A stretch of DNA of 64,000 bases, from assembly GCF_020171315.1 (NCBI RefSeq), contig NZ_JAIUZP010000004.1:1-64000 (forward strand), given 5' to 3'. Origin of the DNA: Pseudooceanicola nanhaiensis (GTDB lineage: Bacteria > Pseudomonadota > Alphaproteobacteria > Rhodobacterales > Rhodobacteraceae). The notes under the pieces are model-generated. The model made no database searches. It saw only the letters and a program-made list of their open reading frames with translations, and was not told where the DNA came from. Of this stretch, positions 29,434-38,854 are shown one piece after another. The position numbers and the translations under genes are program-made. How positions within the stretch are numbered: the first letter of the stretch is position 1; each line of letters begins with the position of its first letter.

Positions 29434-30144
29434 TCAGGGCTGTTGCACGGTCCCGTCCGCCGCGGGCGCGGTTTCGCCCGTCGCCGGGGCGGCGTCCGGT
29501 GTCGTGGCGGGGGCGTCTGTCGGGGTCTCGGGCGTGGTTTCAGCGGCCATCCCCGGCGCGGTCTCCGGCGCCGCGGGCATCTGCCGGTCGAGCAGCGAGA
29601 TCGCCTCGTCCGTGATGTCGATGACACCGGCCGAGAGCAGGACACTGCGCTGCTCCAGGATCACGGCCGCGCCGATTTCCTGCATCAGTTGCTCCAGCGC
29701 GGGGCGGGCCCGGCCCAGAAACTCGCGCCGCGAGGCGTCGTTGGTCTGGTTCAGGGCGCGGGCCTTGGTGTCCTGCTCGCTGCGGATGCGGCGCACCTTC
29801 TCGTCGAAGGCATCGGCAAGATCGCGGAAGGCCTTGGGCTCCATCGTCGCGCGTTTGTCGGTGAGGTCCTGTTCCTCCGCGATCAGCTCCGCCTCGATCC
29901 GGCGGTTCTCGGCGGTCAGGGCGGCAGTCTCTTCCTCGACCCGGGCCGCGATCTGCTGGCCCAGCTTGCTGTCCGCGAAGAGACGCTGGCTGTCGATCGT
30001 CAGGATCGGGCTGCGCAGGTGCAGGCCGTCCTGCGCCGCCACGGGCGTGGCCAGCGGGGCACCGCAGAGCGCGAGGGCAAAGGCCACGGCCCGGACGAAA
30101 GATCGCCCGGGCCGCAGGGTCCGAAATGTCGGAAGGACTGGCAT
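29434..30144 (-). CDS. OmpH/Skp family periplasmic chaperone with Pro/Thr/Ala-rich tail
   Basis: A 236-residue protein with an N-terminal signal peptide (cleavage near PVAAQD), then [30 protein letters not shown] leading into a long coiled-coil helix, the Skp arrangement. Skp trimers hold unfolded outer-membrane proteins in the periplasm. From about residue 190 the protein continues into a low-complexity tail of Ala, Pro, Thr and acidic residues not present in E. coli Skp. The start codon overlaps the last base of bamA, and fabZ follows. This matches the classic bamA-skp-fabZ order. The assignment rests mainly on context and coiled-coil pattern. Confidence 0.88.
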   Translation of the reverse strand: MPVLPTFRTLRPGRSFVRAVAFALALCGAPLATPVAAQDGLHLRSPILTIDSQRLFADSKLGQQIAARVEEETAALTAENRRIEAELIAEEQDLTDKRATMEPKAFRDLADAFDEKVRRIRSEQDTKARALNQTNDASRREFLGRARPALEQLMQEIGAAVILEQRSVLLSAGVIDITDEAISLLDRQMPAAPETAPGMAAETTPETPTDAPATTPDAAPATGETAPAADGTVQQP

Positions 30145-32495
30145 CAGAAGTCGGTCTGGATGGTCAGATCGAAGGTCTGTTCCTTGTCGTAATCCTCTTT
30201 GACCAGCGCCTTGGACCAGTTCAGGCGCAGCGGGCCGATCGGCGTGGTCCAGAACAGCGAGACCCCGATCACGTGGCGCAGGCTGGCGTCTTCATAGAGC
30301 ACGTTGGCGTTGCTCTTGTTGAGACCCCAGAGCGTGCCGACGTCATAGAAGACGCCGCCGGACATGCCGTATTCCTCGGGCAGGCCGAGGGGGAATTCCG
30401 CCTCGAAGGAGCCCACGGCGTAGAAGTTCCCGCCAAGCGCATCGTCGATGTCGTTCGCGGTATCCACTTCGCGCGGGCCGATGCCCTTGGGCTCGAAGCC
30501 GCGCATGATCGAGTTGCCGACCGAGAACCGGTCCGTGGTGATGCCCTCATCCCCGCTGAAGAAGGACAGCGCGCCCGCGCGGAAGGTCGCCCGCAGGGTC
30601 ACCTCCTCGTTGAACACCTTGGTCTGGGCAATCGCCCGCGCCGTGGTGCGCACGTAGTTGCTATCCCCGCCGAGGCCGGCCACGTCCTGACCGAATTCCA
30701 GCAGCACGCCGGCGTTCGGGTTCAGGCCGGTCAGACGGCTGTCGTAGGTATAGGTATAGCCGAGCGCCGAGGTGAAGCGGTCGTCTTCGGCGATATCGGC
30801 CGAGATGATCTGCCCCGGGTTGCCGTCCTCGGTGGTCGACATGTCGTTGCGGTCGAACTTGTAGGCCAGGTTCAGCCGGGTCCGATCGGTCATCGGGAAG
30901 GTCAGGCCGGTCGAGAAGCTCAGGTTCGAGGTGTCGTACTCGGTATAGCTCGCCTCGGTCTCCTGATAGGCGAGACGGAAGTCGAAGCGCACGTCGCGGC
31001 CGAGGAAGGCCGGTTCACTGAAGGTCAGCCCGTAGTTGCGCAGGTCCGTCGCGCCCGAGAAGGTCACCCCGACACGCTGGCCACGGCCGAGGAAGTTGTT
31101 CTCGGAGAGGCTCATGGCGAGGCCGACGCCGTTGGCCGTCGAATAGGTGCCGCCGAAGGAGAGCGAGCCGGTGGTCGTCTCTTCCACGTTCACGTCAACG
31201 ATGACCTTATCGGAGGAAGAGCCCTCGCGCGCGTTCACCGTGGCGTTGGCGAAGAAGCCAAGCGCCCGGATACGCTCTGCGCTCTCGCGGATTTCGCGCG
31301 GGTTGAAGGGATCGCCCTCCACCACCTTGAACTGGCGCCGGATGACCCGGTCGAGCGTCGTGGTGTTGCCCTCGATGTCGATCCGCTCGACGAAGATGCG
31401 CGGCCCGCGGGTGATCTTGTAGTTGATGTCCAGCGTCTGGTCGCGGTCGTTCCGGGTGATCACCGGCTCGACCCGCATGAAGTTCACGCCGTCCTTGATC
31501 GCCTGCCGCTCCATCCGGGCGACATCGGTCTCGATCAGCGAGGGCGAGAAGACCACGCCCGGCTTGATCCGCTTGACGGCGGTATAGACCGCTGCGTCCA
31601 CGCCTTCCATCTCGCTGGTGACAGAGACGTTGCCGATGCGGAACTGCTGCCCCTCTTCCACCGTGAAGGTGACGAAGTAGCCATCGCGTTCGCGCGCCAG
31701 TTCGGCGTTCAGGCCGGTGACGCGGAAGTCCACGTAGCCGCGCGAGTTGTAGAAATCGGTCAGGACCTGCTTGTCGAAGTTCAGGCGATCCTCGACGAAG
31801 GTGTCGCGCTGGAAGATGACCCGCAGCAGGCCCGCCTGCTTGGATTGCAGCACCCGGCGCAGACGGCCGTCCGAATAGGCCTCATTGCCGACGATGCTGA
31901 TCCGCTCAACCTCGACGTTGCCGCCTTCGAAGACTTCATAGACCAGATCGACGGTGCCGTTGGAGCGCTTGATGACCTTGGGCGTCACCCGCGCGGCCAC
32001 GCGGCCGGACTGGGAATAGGCTTCCGCGATGGCATTGGCATCGGCCTCGGCCTGCGAGGGCGAGAAGACGCGGCGCGACTGGGATTTCACCAGCGGTGCC
32101 AGTTCGTCATCCTTCTTGCGGTTGTTCCCCTCGAAGGCGATCCGGTTGATGATCGGATATTCGACGACGTTGATCACCAGCGTGTTGCCACGGGGCTCCA
32201 GATCGACGCTCTCGAACAGGCCGGAGGCAAGAATTCGCTGATAGGCGTCGTTCAGCTGCCCCCCGCTCACGCTCTCGCCACGGGCGATTCCTGCATAGGA
32301 CAGGATCGTCCCGGCGCCGATGCGGTCGTTGCCGCTGATCGTCACGTTCGAGAATGTGTAGGTCTGGGCCACGACGGCCTGCGGCAGAACACTGTAAGTC
32401 CCCGTAAAACCGAGCAGAAGCGCGGTAAGCAGCGGCTTGGTAGCCCCCGCCCGGCGCTTGGAGGTGGCAGCCCCCGAACCGGTGGTGTGCGTCAT
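30144..32495 (-). CDS. bamA: Outer-membrane protein assembly factor BamA
   Basis: A 783-residue Omp85 protein. The N-terminal signal region is unusually basic (about 45 residues, ending near VVAQTYTF). Five POTRA domains follow (about residues 50-430), recognisable by repeats such as VTISGNDRIGAGTILSYAGI and RISIVGNEAYSDGRLRRVL. The rest is a C-terminal 16-strand barrel with a conserved lid-loop-like motif VGNSIMRGFEPKGIGPRE. The last residues LTIQTDF end in Phe, the usual outer-membrane C-terminal signal. BamA inserts beta-barrel proteins into the outer membrane. The partner bamE lies 20 kb away in this window. Confidence 0.97.
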   Translation of the reverse strand: MTHTTGSGAATSKRRAGATKPLLTALLLGFTGTYSVLPQAVVAQTYTFSNVTISGNDRIGAGTILSYAGIARGESVSGGQLNDAYQRILASGLFESVDLEPRGNTLVINVVEYPIINRIAFEGNNRKKDDELAPLVKSQSRRVFSPSQAEADANAIAEAYSQSGRVAARVTPKVIKRSNGTVDLVYEVFEGGNVEVERISIVGNEAYSDGRLRRVLQSKQAGLLRVIFQRDTFVEDRLNFDKQVLTDFYNSRGYVDFRVTGLNAELARERDGYFVTFTVEEGQQFRIGNVSVTSEMEGVDAAVYTAVKRIKPGVVFSPSLIETDVARMERQAIKDGVNFMRVEPVITRNDRDQTLDINYKITRGPRIFVERIDIEGNTTTLDRVIRRQFKVVEGDPFNPREIRESAERIRALGFFANATVNAREGSSSDKVIVDVNVEETTTGSLSFGGTYSTANGVGLAMSLSENNFLGRGQRVGVTFSGATDLRNYGLTFSEPAFLGRDVRFDFRLAYQETEASYTEYDTSNLSFSTGLTFPMTDRTRLNLAYKFDRNDMSTTEDGNPGQIISADIAEDDRFTSALGYTYTYDSRLTGLNPNAGVLLEFGQDVAGLGGDSNYVRTTARAIAQTKVFNEEVTLRATFRAGALSFFSGDEGITTDRFSVGNSIMRGFEPKGIGPREVDTANDIDDALGGNFYAVGSFEAEFPLGLPEEYGMSGGVFYDVGTLWGLNKSNANVLYEDASLRHVIGVSLFWTTPIGPLRLNWSKALVKEDYDKEQTFDLTIQTDF

Positions 32496-32758
32496 GTGGC
32501 AGACCCTGTCCCAAGTATCATTTCAGACGGTGGTATCGGGATTGGGGGGTCTTGTCAAAACCAAGGGCACCCCTCGGCGGGGCCATCGCAGCCCCGAAAT
32601 GCGAGAGGCCGCAGAAGCTTGCACTTCGCGGCCTTCGCGGCCTCGGGGGGCCGTCTGTCTGTGGTCGGTCTGTAGCTGTGGGCCTTGCCCGCAGCCCTGC
32701 CCGCGCAAACGTGATCGCGTCGCGGGCGGGGCCCGGTCGCAGGATCACATGCGTCGGA

Positions 32759-32899
32759 TCAGGGCAGAGAGATCAGCACGGTGCCGAGGAACGTTCCGAA
32801 GAGCAGCGCCATGACGATCGCGGCGACATAGAGCAGCCGGTCCCAGTTCAGGTCGAACATGAGGCGGAAGAACGGATAGACATTCTCGATGGTGTGCAT
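32759..32899 (-). CDS. 46-residue single-span membrane protein between rseP and bamA
   Basis: A short frame starting MHTIENVYPFFRLMFDLNWD, followed by LLYVAAIVMALLFGTFLGTVL and ISLP. The hydrophobic stretch (about residues 23-43) should form one membrane helix with the N-terminus probably cytoplasmic. GGAAGGG stands 7-13 bases before the ATG. The codon choice matches the neighbours (strong third-position G/C). It lies on the same strand as rseP and bamA in a 553-bp gap that otherwise has only short hairpins. A stem CCCCCG/CGGGGG lies about 25 bp before its start. Its existence is supported only by RBS, composition and hydrophobicity, and no family was recognised. Confidence 0.55.
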   Translation of the reverse strand: MHTIENVYPFFRLMFDLNWDRLLYVAAIVMALLFGTFLGTVLISLP

Positions 32900-33048
32900 T
32901 TCGGAACCCTTCCAAGAGTGCTCCCCCGTCTCTGCGGGGGTCTTGAACGGAAAGTCGCATCCGAATGCGGCGGAATTCCGGTCTCGATTGTGTCGAGAAT
33001 GGGGCGCGCGCCTACCCCGTCAGGGACAGGTGCGCACCCCCGGCCCGG

Positions 33049-34401
33049 TTACGGGCAGAAGAGATCGTTGCCGAGGGCGAAGACCATGAGCGACAGCACC
33101 AGCGCCAGCCCGGCGGTCATCGCCACGCGCAGCGCCTTGTCCGAGGGCGGGCGGCCGGTCACCGCCTCGAAGGCGTGGAAGACGAGGTGGCCGCCATCCA
33201 GCACCGGGATCGGGAAGAGGTTCAGCAGGCCCACGGCGGTCGAGAGCGCGGCGATGAACCAGATGAAGCTCTGCGCGCCTTGGCTGGCCATGGCGCCCGA
33301 GGTCTCGGCGATGCCGATGGGGCCGGACATGTTGCAGGTGCTGATGGCCCCGGTGATCATGTGGTAGAGGCCCGAGATCGAGCTGACCATGATGCCCCAG
33401 GTCTGGGACACGCCGCCCGACAGCGAGGCCAGGAGCCCTGCCCGTTCGGTCGCCGGCTCAAACGCCATGCCGCCCGCGATGCCGATGCGCCACTCGGTGC
33501 GGAAGCCGCCGCCGGGCGCGGGTTCATCCACGCGGCGCGGTGCAAGGGCGAATTCCAGCGCCTCGTTGCTGCCCGGCCGCCAGACTGACAGCAGCAGCGG
33601 CGCGCCCTCCGAGGCCTCGACCCGGTCCTTCAGCTGCCCGAAGGCAAAAATCGGCGCACCGTCGATGGCGGTGATCACGTCGCCCTGCTCCAGCCCGACG
33701 CTGTAGGCGGCGGAATTGGGGGCCAGCTGGCTGACCAGCGGCGGATAGGGATAGGGCCCCTGCACCGTGGTCACCTGCCCGTCGCGGCGCACCTCGTAGG
33801 GCAGCAGCGGCTCCATCGGCAGATCGTCCGAGAAGGTGGCATAGCCATCCGCATCGTCGAAGGCGGGCACCTTGGCGCCGCCAATGGCGATCAACTCGTC
33901 GCCCGGCTGCAGCGTGATGCCCTGTGCCGGCAGAGGCGTCAGGGCGCCCACGGTCAAGGGCTCTGCCACCCGGCCCTGGAACATCAGCATCGAGGCAAAG
34001 ACGAGGATCGACAGGATGAAGTTGAAGACCGGCCCGGCGGCCACTGTGGCCGAGCGCGCCCACAGCGGCGCGCCATGCATGGTGTGGCGGCGGTCGGCCT
34101 CGCTCAGCCCCTCGATCGCAGCACCGTCCTTGCCGGAGGCCGCGTCGCTGTCGCCCAGGAACTTCACGTAGCCCCCCAGCGGCAGCGCGGCGAGTTGCCA
34201 GACCGTGCCGCGCTTGTCGGTGCGGCTGTAGATCACAGGCCCAAAGCCCAGCGAGAAGACCTCGGCATGGATGCCGGACCAGCGACCGACGATGTAGTGG
34301 CCGTATTCATGGATGGCGACGATCACCGAAAGCGCGACGACAAAGGCCAGCAAAGTCCAGAGAAGCCCGCCGAATTCGGGAAGTAGTGCCATAACATCCA
34401 T
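33049..34401 (-). CDS. rseP: RIP metalloprotease RseP (site-2 protease)
   Basis: A 450-residue intramembrane zinc protease. HEYGH (residues 31-35) in the first membrane helix provides the zinc ligands and catalytic Glu. VLDGGHLVFHAFEAVTGRPPSD near the C-terminus supplies the third ligand. Two PDZ domains lie between (around GALTPLPAQGITLQPGDELIAIGG and APNSAAYSVGLEQGDVITAIDG). Four membrane spans are expected. In E. coli it cleaves the anti-sigma factor RseA and signal-peptide remnants. It is adjacent to bamA, as in many proteobacteria, coupling envelope-stress signalling with outer-membrane assembly. CAGGT stands before the first ATG. Confidence 0.96.
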   Translation of the reverse strand: MDVMALLPEFGGLLWTLLAFVVALSVIVAIHEYGHYIVGRWSGIHAEVFSLGFGPVIYSRTDKRGTVWQLAALPLGGYVKFLGDSDAASGKDGAAIEGLSEADRRHTMHGAPLWARSATVAAGPVFNFILSILVFASMLMFQGRVAEPLTVGALTPLPAQGITLQPGDELIAIGGAKVPAFDDADGYATFSDDLPMEPLLPYEVRRDGQVTTVQGPYPYPPLVSQLAPNSAAYSVGLEQGDVITAIDGAPIFAFGQLKDRVEASEGAPLLLSVWRPGSNEALEFALAPRRVDEPAPGGGFRTEWRIGIAGGMAFEPATERAGLLASLSGGVSQTWGIMVSSISGLYHMITGAISTCNMSGPIGIAETSGAMASQGAQSFIWFIAALSTAVGLLNLFPIPVLDGGHLVFHAFEAVTGRPPSDKALRVAMTAGLALVLSLMVFALGNDLFCP

Positions 34402-34430
34402 ATCTCTTACCTGCTGTGCCCCGCCGCGCG

Positions 34431-35600
34431 TCAGCCGCGCGATGCAATGATTTCGTCAGTGCGTATTCTGGCCAAATGGTCGGCGTTTAAAACGTTATCA
34501 AGGGTAAATTCCGCGTCAACAACGCCCGCCGTCGCGTCGGTGCGGTCCAGAACGGCAGAGACGATCCGCGCCATGTCGGTGAAGCCGATGCGCCGCGCGA
34601 TGAAATGATCCAGCGCACGTTCCTTGGCGGCGTTGAAAATAGCGCCCGAGAGCCCGCCGCGCCGCATCACGCGCTGCGCAAGGTCGAGCGCCGGGTAGCG
34701 CGCCGGGTCCGGGTCCGAGAAGGTCAATTTCCCGAGAGCGGCAAGGTCGAGCCGCGCCACCGGCAGCGGCGCACGCGCGGGCCAGTGCAGCGCATAGCCG
34801 ATGGCATGGCGCATGTCCGGCGCGCCGAGGTGCGCCATCAGCCCGCCATCCACGTGGCCGACAAGGGCGTGGACCATGGACTCCGGGTGGATCAGCACTT
34901 CGATCTGCTCAGGCTCGAACCCGAAAAACTCCCGCGCCTCAATAACTTCCAGCGCCTTGTTAAACATGGATGCGCTGTCGATCGTGATCCGCTGGCCCAT
35001 GTCCCAGTTGGGATGGGTCGCAGCCTCTTCCGGGGTTGCCGTTTCCAGCTTTGCCAGAGGCCAGTCGCGGAAGGCCCCGCCGGAGGCGGTCAGGATCACC
35101 CGCTCGACCGAGGCCGGGGCCTCGCCCGCAAGGGCCTGGAAGATGGCGGAATGTTCGCTGTCCACCGGCAGGATCGTCGCCTCGTGGCGGGCGGCCTCGG
35201 ACATCACAAGCGGCCCGGCGGCCACCAGTGTCTCCTTGTTGGCGAGCGCCAGCGTGGCGCCTTGCGCGAGGGCGGCAAGGCCGGGGCGCAGCCCGGCGGC
35301 CCCGATGATCGCGGACATGACCCAGTCAGCCGGGCGGCTGGCGGCCTCCTGCAGGGCGGTGGCGCCCGCGGCACATTCGACAGTGGTGCCTTCGAGGGCA
35401 GCCCGCAGGTCCGGCAGGCGGGCGGGATCGGCGATCACCGCCACCTCGGCGTTCAGCGCGCGGGCATCTGCCGCCAGCTGGCGGACGTTGCCGCCGCCGG
35501 TGAGGGCGACGACCTGATACTCGGACGGGGCGCGCTTGATCAGGTCGATGGTGTTCTGCCCGATCGAGCCCGTGGCCCCGAAAATGGATACGCGTTTCAT
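34431..35600 (-). CDS. dxr: 1-deoxy-D-xylulose-5-phosphate reductoisomerase
   Basis: A 389-residue NADPH-dependent enzyme that converts DXP to 2-C-methyl-D-erythritol 4-phosphate, the committed step of the MEP isoprenoid pathway. The NADPH-binding N-terminus is SIFGATGSIGQNTIDLI. LANKETLVAAG and LPVDSEHSAIFQAL contain the metal/substrate residues. MFNKALEVIEAREFFG and HPESMVHALV are further signatures. Its ATG overlaps the cdsA stop by one base. The isoprenoid product feeds undecaprenyl synthesis by UppS, encoded two genes upstream. Confidence 0.97.
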   Translation of the reverse strand: MKRVSIFGATGSIGQNTIDLIKRAPSEYQVVALTGGGNVRQLAADARALNAEVAVIADPARLPDLRAALEGTTVECAAGATALQEAASRPADWVMSAIIGAAGLRPGLAALAQGATLALANKETLVAAGPLVMSEAARHEATILPVDSEHSAIFQALAGEAPASVERVILTASGGAFRDWPLAKLETATPEEAATHPNWDMGQRITIDSASMFNKALEVIEAREFFGFEPEQIEVLIHPESMVHALVGHVDGGLMAHLGAPDMRHAIGYALHWPARAPLPVARLDLAALGKLTFSDPDPARYPALDLAQRVMRRGGLSGAIFNAAKERALDHFIARRIGFTDMARIVSAVLDRTDATAGVVDAEFTLDNVLNADHLARIRTDEIIASRG

Positions 35601-36409
35601 TACAACCCCGGTGGGAACCCTGCGACGGACCCGGCCAGCAGCAGGAAGAGAGAGGCGCCCAGCATCCCGTCGAAACGATCCATCAGCCCGCCATGGCCCG
35701 GGATCAGCGAGGAGCTATCCTTGACCCCGACCTTCCGCTTGATCGCGCTTTCCGCCATGTCGCCCATCTGCGAGGCCATGGAGGCCGCGATGGAGAAGCC
35801 GATCAGCTCCATCCCTGCCCCGGTCCAGAGACCGAAGATCAGGCCGACGACGCCGGCCCCCAGCCAGCCCGCGATGGTGCCGGCCCATGTCTTCTTGGGG
35901 CTGACGCGGGGCCAGAACTTGGGCCCGCCGATCAGGCGGCCCGCGAAATAGCCCAGCACGTCGGTGACCACCACGGTGACCACCAGCCAGAGCAGCCAGA
36001 TCATCCCGTAGCCGTCGCGCAGCTGCACCATGCCATAGGCCGACAGCAGGATCAGCGCGGTGAAGGTGATCGTGATCGTGCGCCGGTGCGGCACGATGGA
36101 GAGCGCCACCATGCCCGGCGCCAGCAGCAGCGGCAGCGCGGCAGAGACCGGCAGGTAGACCGCCAGCAGCATGGCGAGACAGGCAATGCCCGCCATCTGC
36201 CACTTCGCGCCCGAGACGTTGGGCACGGCCATGTGGACCAGTTCCCAGACCATGCCGCCCGCGATCAGCGCTGCGAAGACGTGGAACCAATGCCCGCCGA
36301 GCCAGATCATCACGAGGCCCAGAGCCACCATCGTCAGCCCGGAGGCCAGCCGCGGGCCGAGGTCGTCCCAGCTGCGCTTGGCGCGCGGTTGTGTCGGCTC
36401 CCCGGTCAA
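35600..36409 (-). CDS. cdsA: Phosphatidate cytidylyltransferase
   Basis: A 269-residue integral membrane enzyme that makes CDP-diacylglycerol for phospholipid synthesis. Seven or eight hydrophobic segments are present. The C-terminal signature S-x8-K-R-x4-D-x2-P-G-H-G-G-x2-D-R-x-D is seen as SAIKRKVGVKDSSSLIPGHG followed by GLMDRFDG. It overlaps uppS by 4 bp and dxr by 1 bp, so the three are a coupled unit. Confidence 0.95.
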   Translation of the reverse strand: MTGEPTQPRAKRSWDDLGPRLASGLTMVALGLVMIWLGGHWFHVFAALIAGGMVWELVHMAVPNVSGAKWQMAGIACLAMLLAVYLPVSAALPLLLAPGMVALSIVPHRRTITITFTALILLSAYGMVQLRDGYGMIWLLWLVVTVVVTDVLGYFAGRLIGGPKFWPRVSPKKTWAGTIAGWLGAGVVGLIFGLWTGAGMELIGFSIAASMASQMGDMAESAIKRKVGVKDSSSLIPGHGGLMDRFDGMLGASLFLLLAGSVAGFPPGL

Positions 36410-37131
36410 GTCTTCGCCCCGCCGTAGCGCCGGTCGCGGCCCCCGTAGTTGCCCACCAGCTCGCCAAAGATGTCGCGGGTGAAGTCGGGCCAGAGCGTGT
36501 CGATGAACTCGTATTCCGCATAGGCCGACTGCCAGAGCAGGAAGTTCGAGATCCGCGCCTCGCCGCTGGTCCGGATCACGAGGTCCGGGTCCGGCAGGAC
36601 GCAGGTGTCGAGGTAGCGCGGCAGCGTTTCCTCGTCGATGCTTTCCGGGTCCAGCTTGCCGTTCGCCACGTCACAGGCCAGCCGCTTGGTGGCGCGGGCC
36701 ACCTCGTCGCGACCGCCGTAGTTCAGCGCGATGGTCAGGTTGGTGCCGGTGCAGCCCTCGGTCATTTCCTCGAGCTCATCCATCAGACCGCGCAGCTTGG
36801 CGTCGAGCTTGACCCGGTCGCCGATGAAGCGGACGCGGACGTTCTCGGCCTTCAGGGCGCGGGCCTCTTTCTGGATGTAGCGGCGGAACAGGCTCATCAG
36901 CCCCGCCACCTCGATCTGGGTGCGCTTCCAGTTCTCGGTCGAGAAGCCGAAGATCGTCAGGTATTCGACCCCGAAATCCGGGCAGGCCTCGACGATCTCG
37001 CGCACCCGGCGGGCCCCGGCGTGGTGCCCGAAGAGACGCGGCCGGCCGCGGGCCTGCGCCCATCGGCCGTTGCCGTCCATGATGACGGCAACGTGGCGCG
37101 GACCCCGCGCATTGGGCTTGTCGGCGGCCAT
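36406..37131 (-). CDS. uppS: Undecaprenyl (isoprenyl) diphosphate synthase
   Basis: A 241-residue cis-prenyltransferase that builds the undecaprenyl carrier lipid for peptidoglycan and O-antigen. HVAVIMDGNGRWAQARG at the N-terminus contains the catalytic Asp. ALNYGGRDEVARA and the C-terminal LPDPDLVIRTSGEARISNFLLWQSAYAE-type block (seen in sections) are diagnostic. It lies 22 bp downstream of frr and overlaps cdsA by 4 bp. Confidence 0.97.
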   Translation of the reverse strand: MAADKPNARGPRHVAVIMDGNGRWAQARGRPRLFGHHAGARRVREIVEACPDFGVEYLTIFGFSTENWKRTQIEVAGLMSLFRRYIQKEARALKAENVRVRFIGDRVKLDAKLRGLMDELEEMTEGCTGTNLTIALNYGGRDEVARATKRLACDVANGKLDPESIDEETLPRYLDTCVLPDPDLVIRTSGEARISNFLLWQSAYAEYEFIDTLWPDFTRDIFGELVGNYGGRDRRYGGAKT

Positions 37132-37153
37132 GGGCCTCTCCTCCCGCAGTGCC

Positions 37154-37720
37154 TCAGACCTGCATGATCTCGGCTTGCTTGGTCTCCAGTGCCTTGTCGA
37201 CCTTGGCGATAAACTCGTTGGTCAGGTCTTGCACCTCGGTTTCCCAGAACTTCTGGTCATCCTCGGGCATGCCGTCGGACTTGGCCTTCTTGACCTGATC
37301 CATGCCGTCGCGGCGCACGTTGCGCACGGCGACGCGGGCGTGTTCGGCATATTGGGCGGCCACGCGGGTCAGCTCCTTGCGGCGTTCCTCGTTCAGCTCG
37401 GGGATCGGCAGCATGATGATCGTGCCGTTGAGCTGCGGGTTGATGCCGAGGCCGGATTCGCGGATCGCCTTCTCGACCTTGCCGACAAGCGCCTTGTCCC
37501 AGACGTTGATCGTGACCATCCGCGGCTCGGGCACGTTCACGGTGCCGACCTGGTTGATGGGCGTCATCTGGCCATAGGCATCGACCTGCACCGGCTCCAG
37601 CATGGAGGCCGAGGCCCGCCCGGTGCGCAGCGAGGCGAACTCGGTCCGCAGGTTGCCCATTGCGCCATCCATCCGGCGCCGCAGGTCGTCGGTGTCGATC
37701 TCGAAATCCTCGTCGGCCAT
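37154..37720 (-). CDS. frr: Ribosome recycling factor
   Basis: A 188-residue RRF that, with EF-G, splits the post-termination ribosome. [20 protein letters not shown] and [24 protein letters not shown] are the family hallmarks. The helical-bundle half ends in AEIMQV. The ATG at 37720 is preceded by GAGGAACGG. A longer frame upstream runs through a repetitive leader and is rejected. It is followed closely by uppS. Confidence 0.97.
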   Translation of the reverse strand: MADEDFEIDTDDLRRRMDGAMGNLRTEFASLRTGRASASMLEPVQVDAYGQMTPINQVGTVNVPEPRMVTINVWDKALVGKVEKAIRESGLGINPQLNGTIIMLPIPELNEERRKELTRVAAQYAEHARVAVRNVRRDGMDQVKKAKSDGMPEDDQKFWETEVQDLTNEFIAKVDKALETKQAEIMQV

Positions 37721-37744
37721 GTGGTCCGTTCCTCTTCGTTCTCG

Positions 37745-37810
37745 CCGGCTTGGCCGGTCCTTGTTCCTCGCCGGCCGTGCCGGTCCTTGATCGCCGCCGG
37801 CCCCAGCCGG
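37745..37810 (-). repeat. Three tandem mini-hairpins in the frr leader
   Basis: Three consecutive inverted repeats of the form CCGGC-N3/4-GCCGG lie at 37745-37757, 37771-37783 and 37797-37810, with an exact 26-bp spacing. The first two units share CCGGTCCTTG after the hairpin. They sit 25-90 bp upstream of the frr start and would be transcribed in the pyrH-frr intergenic mRNA. Function unknown. Confidence 0.6.
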
Positions 37811-37948
37811 CACCGTGTCGATGCCGTGCCAGTGCCGTATCGGTCCTCACCGCCCCCTTCCGGGGCCGGCGGTCCGGTCTCTTGTCCCGGCGTCTGTCCC
37901 TATCGGGGCCGGGGGAGGCGCGGCGTTTTCGCTGCGCCTCTCATATCG

Positions 37949-38677
37949 TCAACTGTGCACTCTTGTATAGGTGCCTTGCCCGGCAAGGATGCCGCGGAAG
38001 CCGCCCGGCTCGTCCAGCGAGAAGACCACGATCGGCATGTCGTTGTCCCGCGCAAGCGCGATCGCCGAGGCATCCATGACCTTGAGGTTCTTGCTGAACA
38101 CGTCGTCGTAGGTGATGCTGTCGTAGCGCACCGCGTCGTCGTGCTTCTTGGGGTCCTTGTCATAGACCCCGTCCACCTGCTTGCCCATGAAGATCGCCTC
38201 GCAGGCCATCTCGGAGGCGCGCAGGGTCGCGGCAGTGTCGGTGGTGAAATAGGGGTTGCCGGTGCCGGCGGCAAAGATCACCACGCGCTTCTTCTCGAGG
38301 TGACGCACGGCACGGCGGCGGATGTAGGGCTCGCAGACCTGATCCATCGGGATCGCGCTGATCACCCGGGTGAAGATGCCGAGGCCCTCCAGCGCGGATT
38401 GCATGGCAAGCGCGTTCATCACGGTGGCCAGCATCCCCATGTAGTCGGCGGTGGTGCGTTCCATACCCTGCGCGCTGCCCTGCAGCCCGCGGAAGATGTT
38501 GCCGCCGCCGATCACCATGCAGACCTCGACGCCCATGTCGTGGACCGATTTCACCTCGCGGGCGATCCGCTCGACGGTGGGCGGATGCAGGCCAAAGCCC
38601 GTATTCCCCATCAGGGCCTCGCCCGAAATCTTCAGCAGCACCCGTTTGTAGGTCGGGTTCGGGGGCGTGTCGGCCAT
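37949..38677 (-). CDS. pyrH: Uridylate kinase
   Basis: A 242-residue hexameric UMP kinase of the amino-acid-kinase fold that phosphorylates UMP to [16 protein letters not shown] at the N-terminus, [13 protein letters not shown], and [20 protein letters not shown] are diagnostic. The C-terminal [13 protein letters not shown] closes the nucleotide site. It stands upstream of frr in the same direction, separated by a 228-bp gap with tandem hairpins. Most bacteria share the pyrH-frr order. It is divergent from miaA. Confidence 0.97.
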   Translation of the reverse strand: MADTPPNPTYKRVLLKISGEALMGNTGFGLHPPTVERIAREVKSVHDMGVEVCMVIGGGNIFRGLQGSAQGMERTTADYMGMLATVMNALAMQSALEGLGIFTRVISAIPMDQVCEPYIRRRAVRHLEKKRVVIFAAGTGNPYFTTDTAATLRASEMACEAIFMGKQVDGVYDKDPKKHDDAVRYDSITYDDVFSKNLKVMDASAIALARDNDMPIVVFSLDEPGGFRGILAGQGTYTRVHS

Positions 38678-38854
38678 GTTGCGCTCCGCATGTCAGGGGG
38701 TCTAGGATCGGCGGCAAAATGTCGGAAAACGACGCCCGGTTCAATCCGGTATTGCCCGCCCTGCCCGAATAGCCAAATACCGCCGAAAATGAGCCCTAGA
38801 AATCAAGACCTTCCCGCAGGGGCCCCGGCCTCCGCCACGCCCCTGCCTGCCCCG

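Noticed and set aside
30126-32675. 849-codon plus-strand frame across bamA
   Set aside because: Antisense shadow of bamA. It has a His/Arg/Val/Glu-rich composition, no RBS and no motif.
36920-38788. Very long upstream extension of MiaA on the plus strand
   Set aside because: It runs antisense through uppS, frr and pyrH. The P-loop of MiaA lies only about 25 residues after the ATG at 38855.
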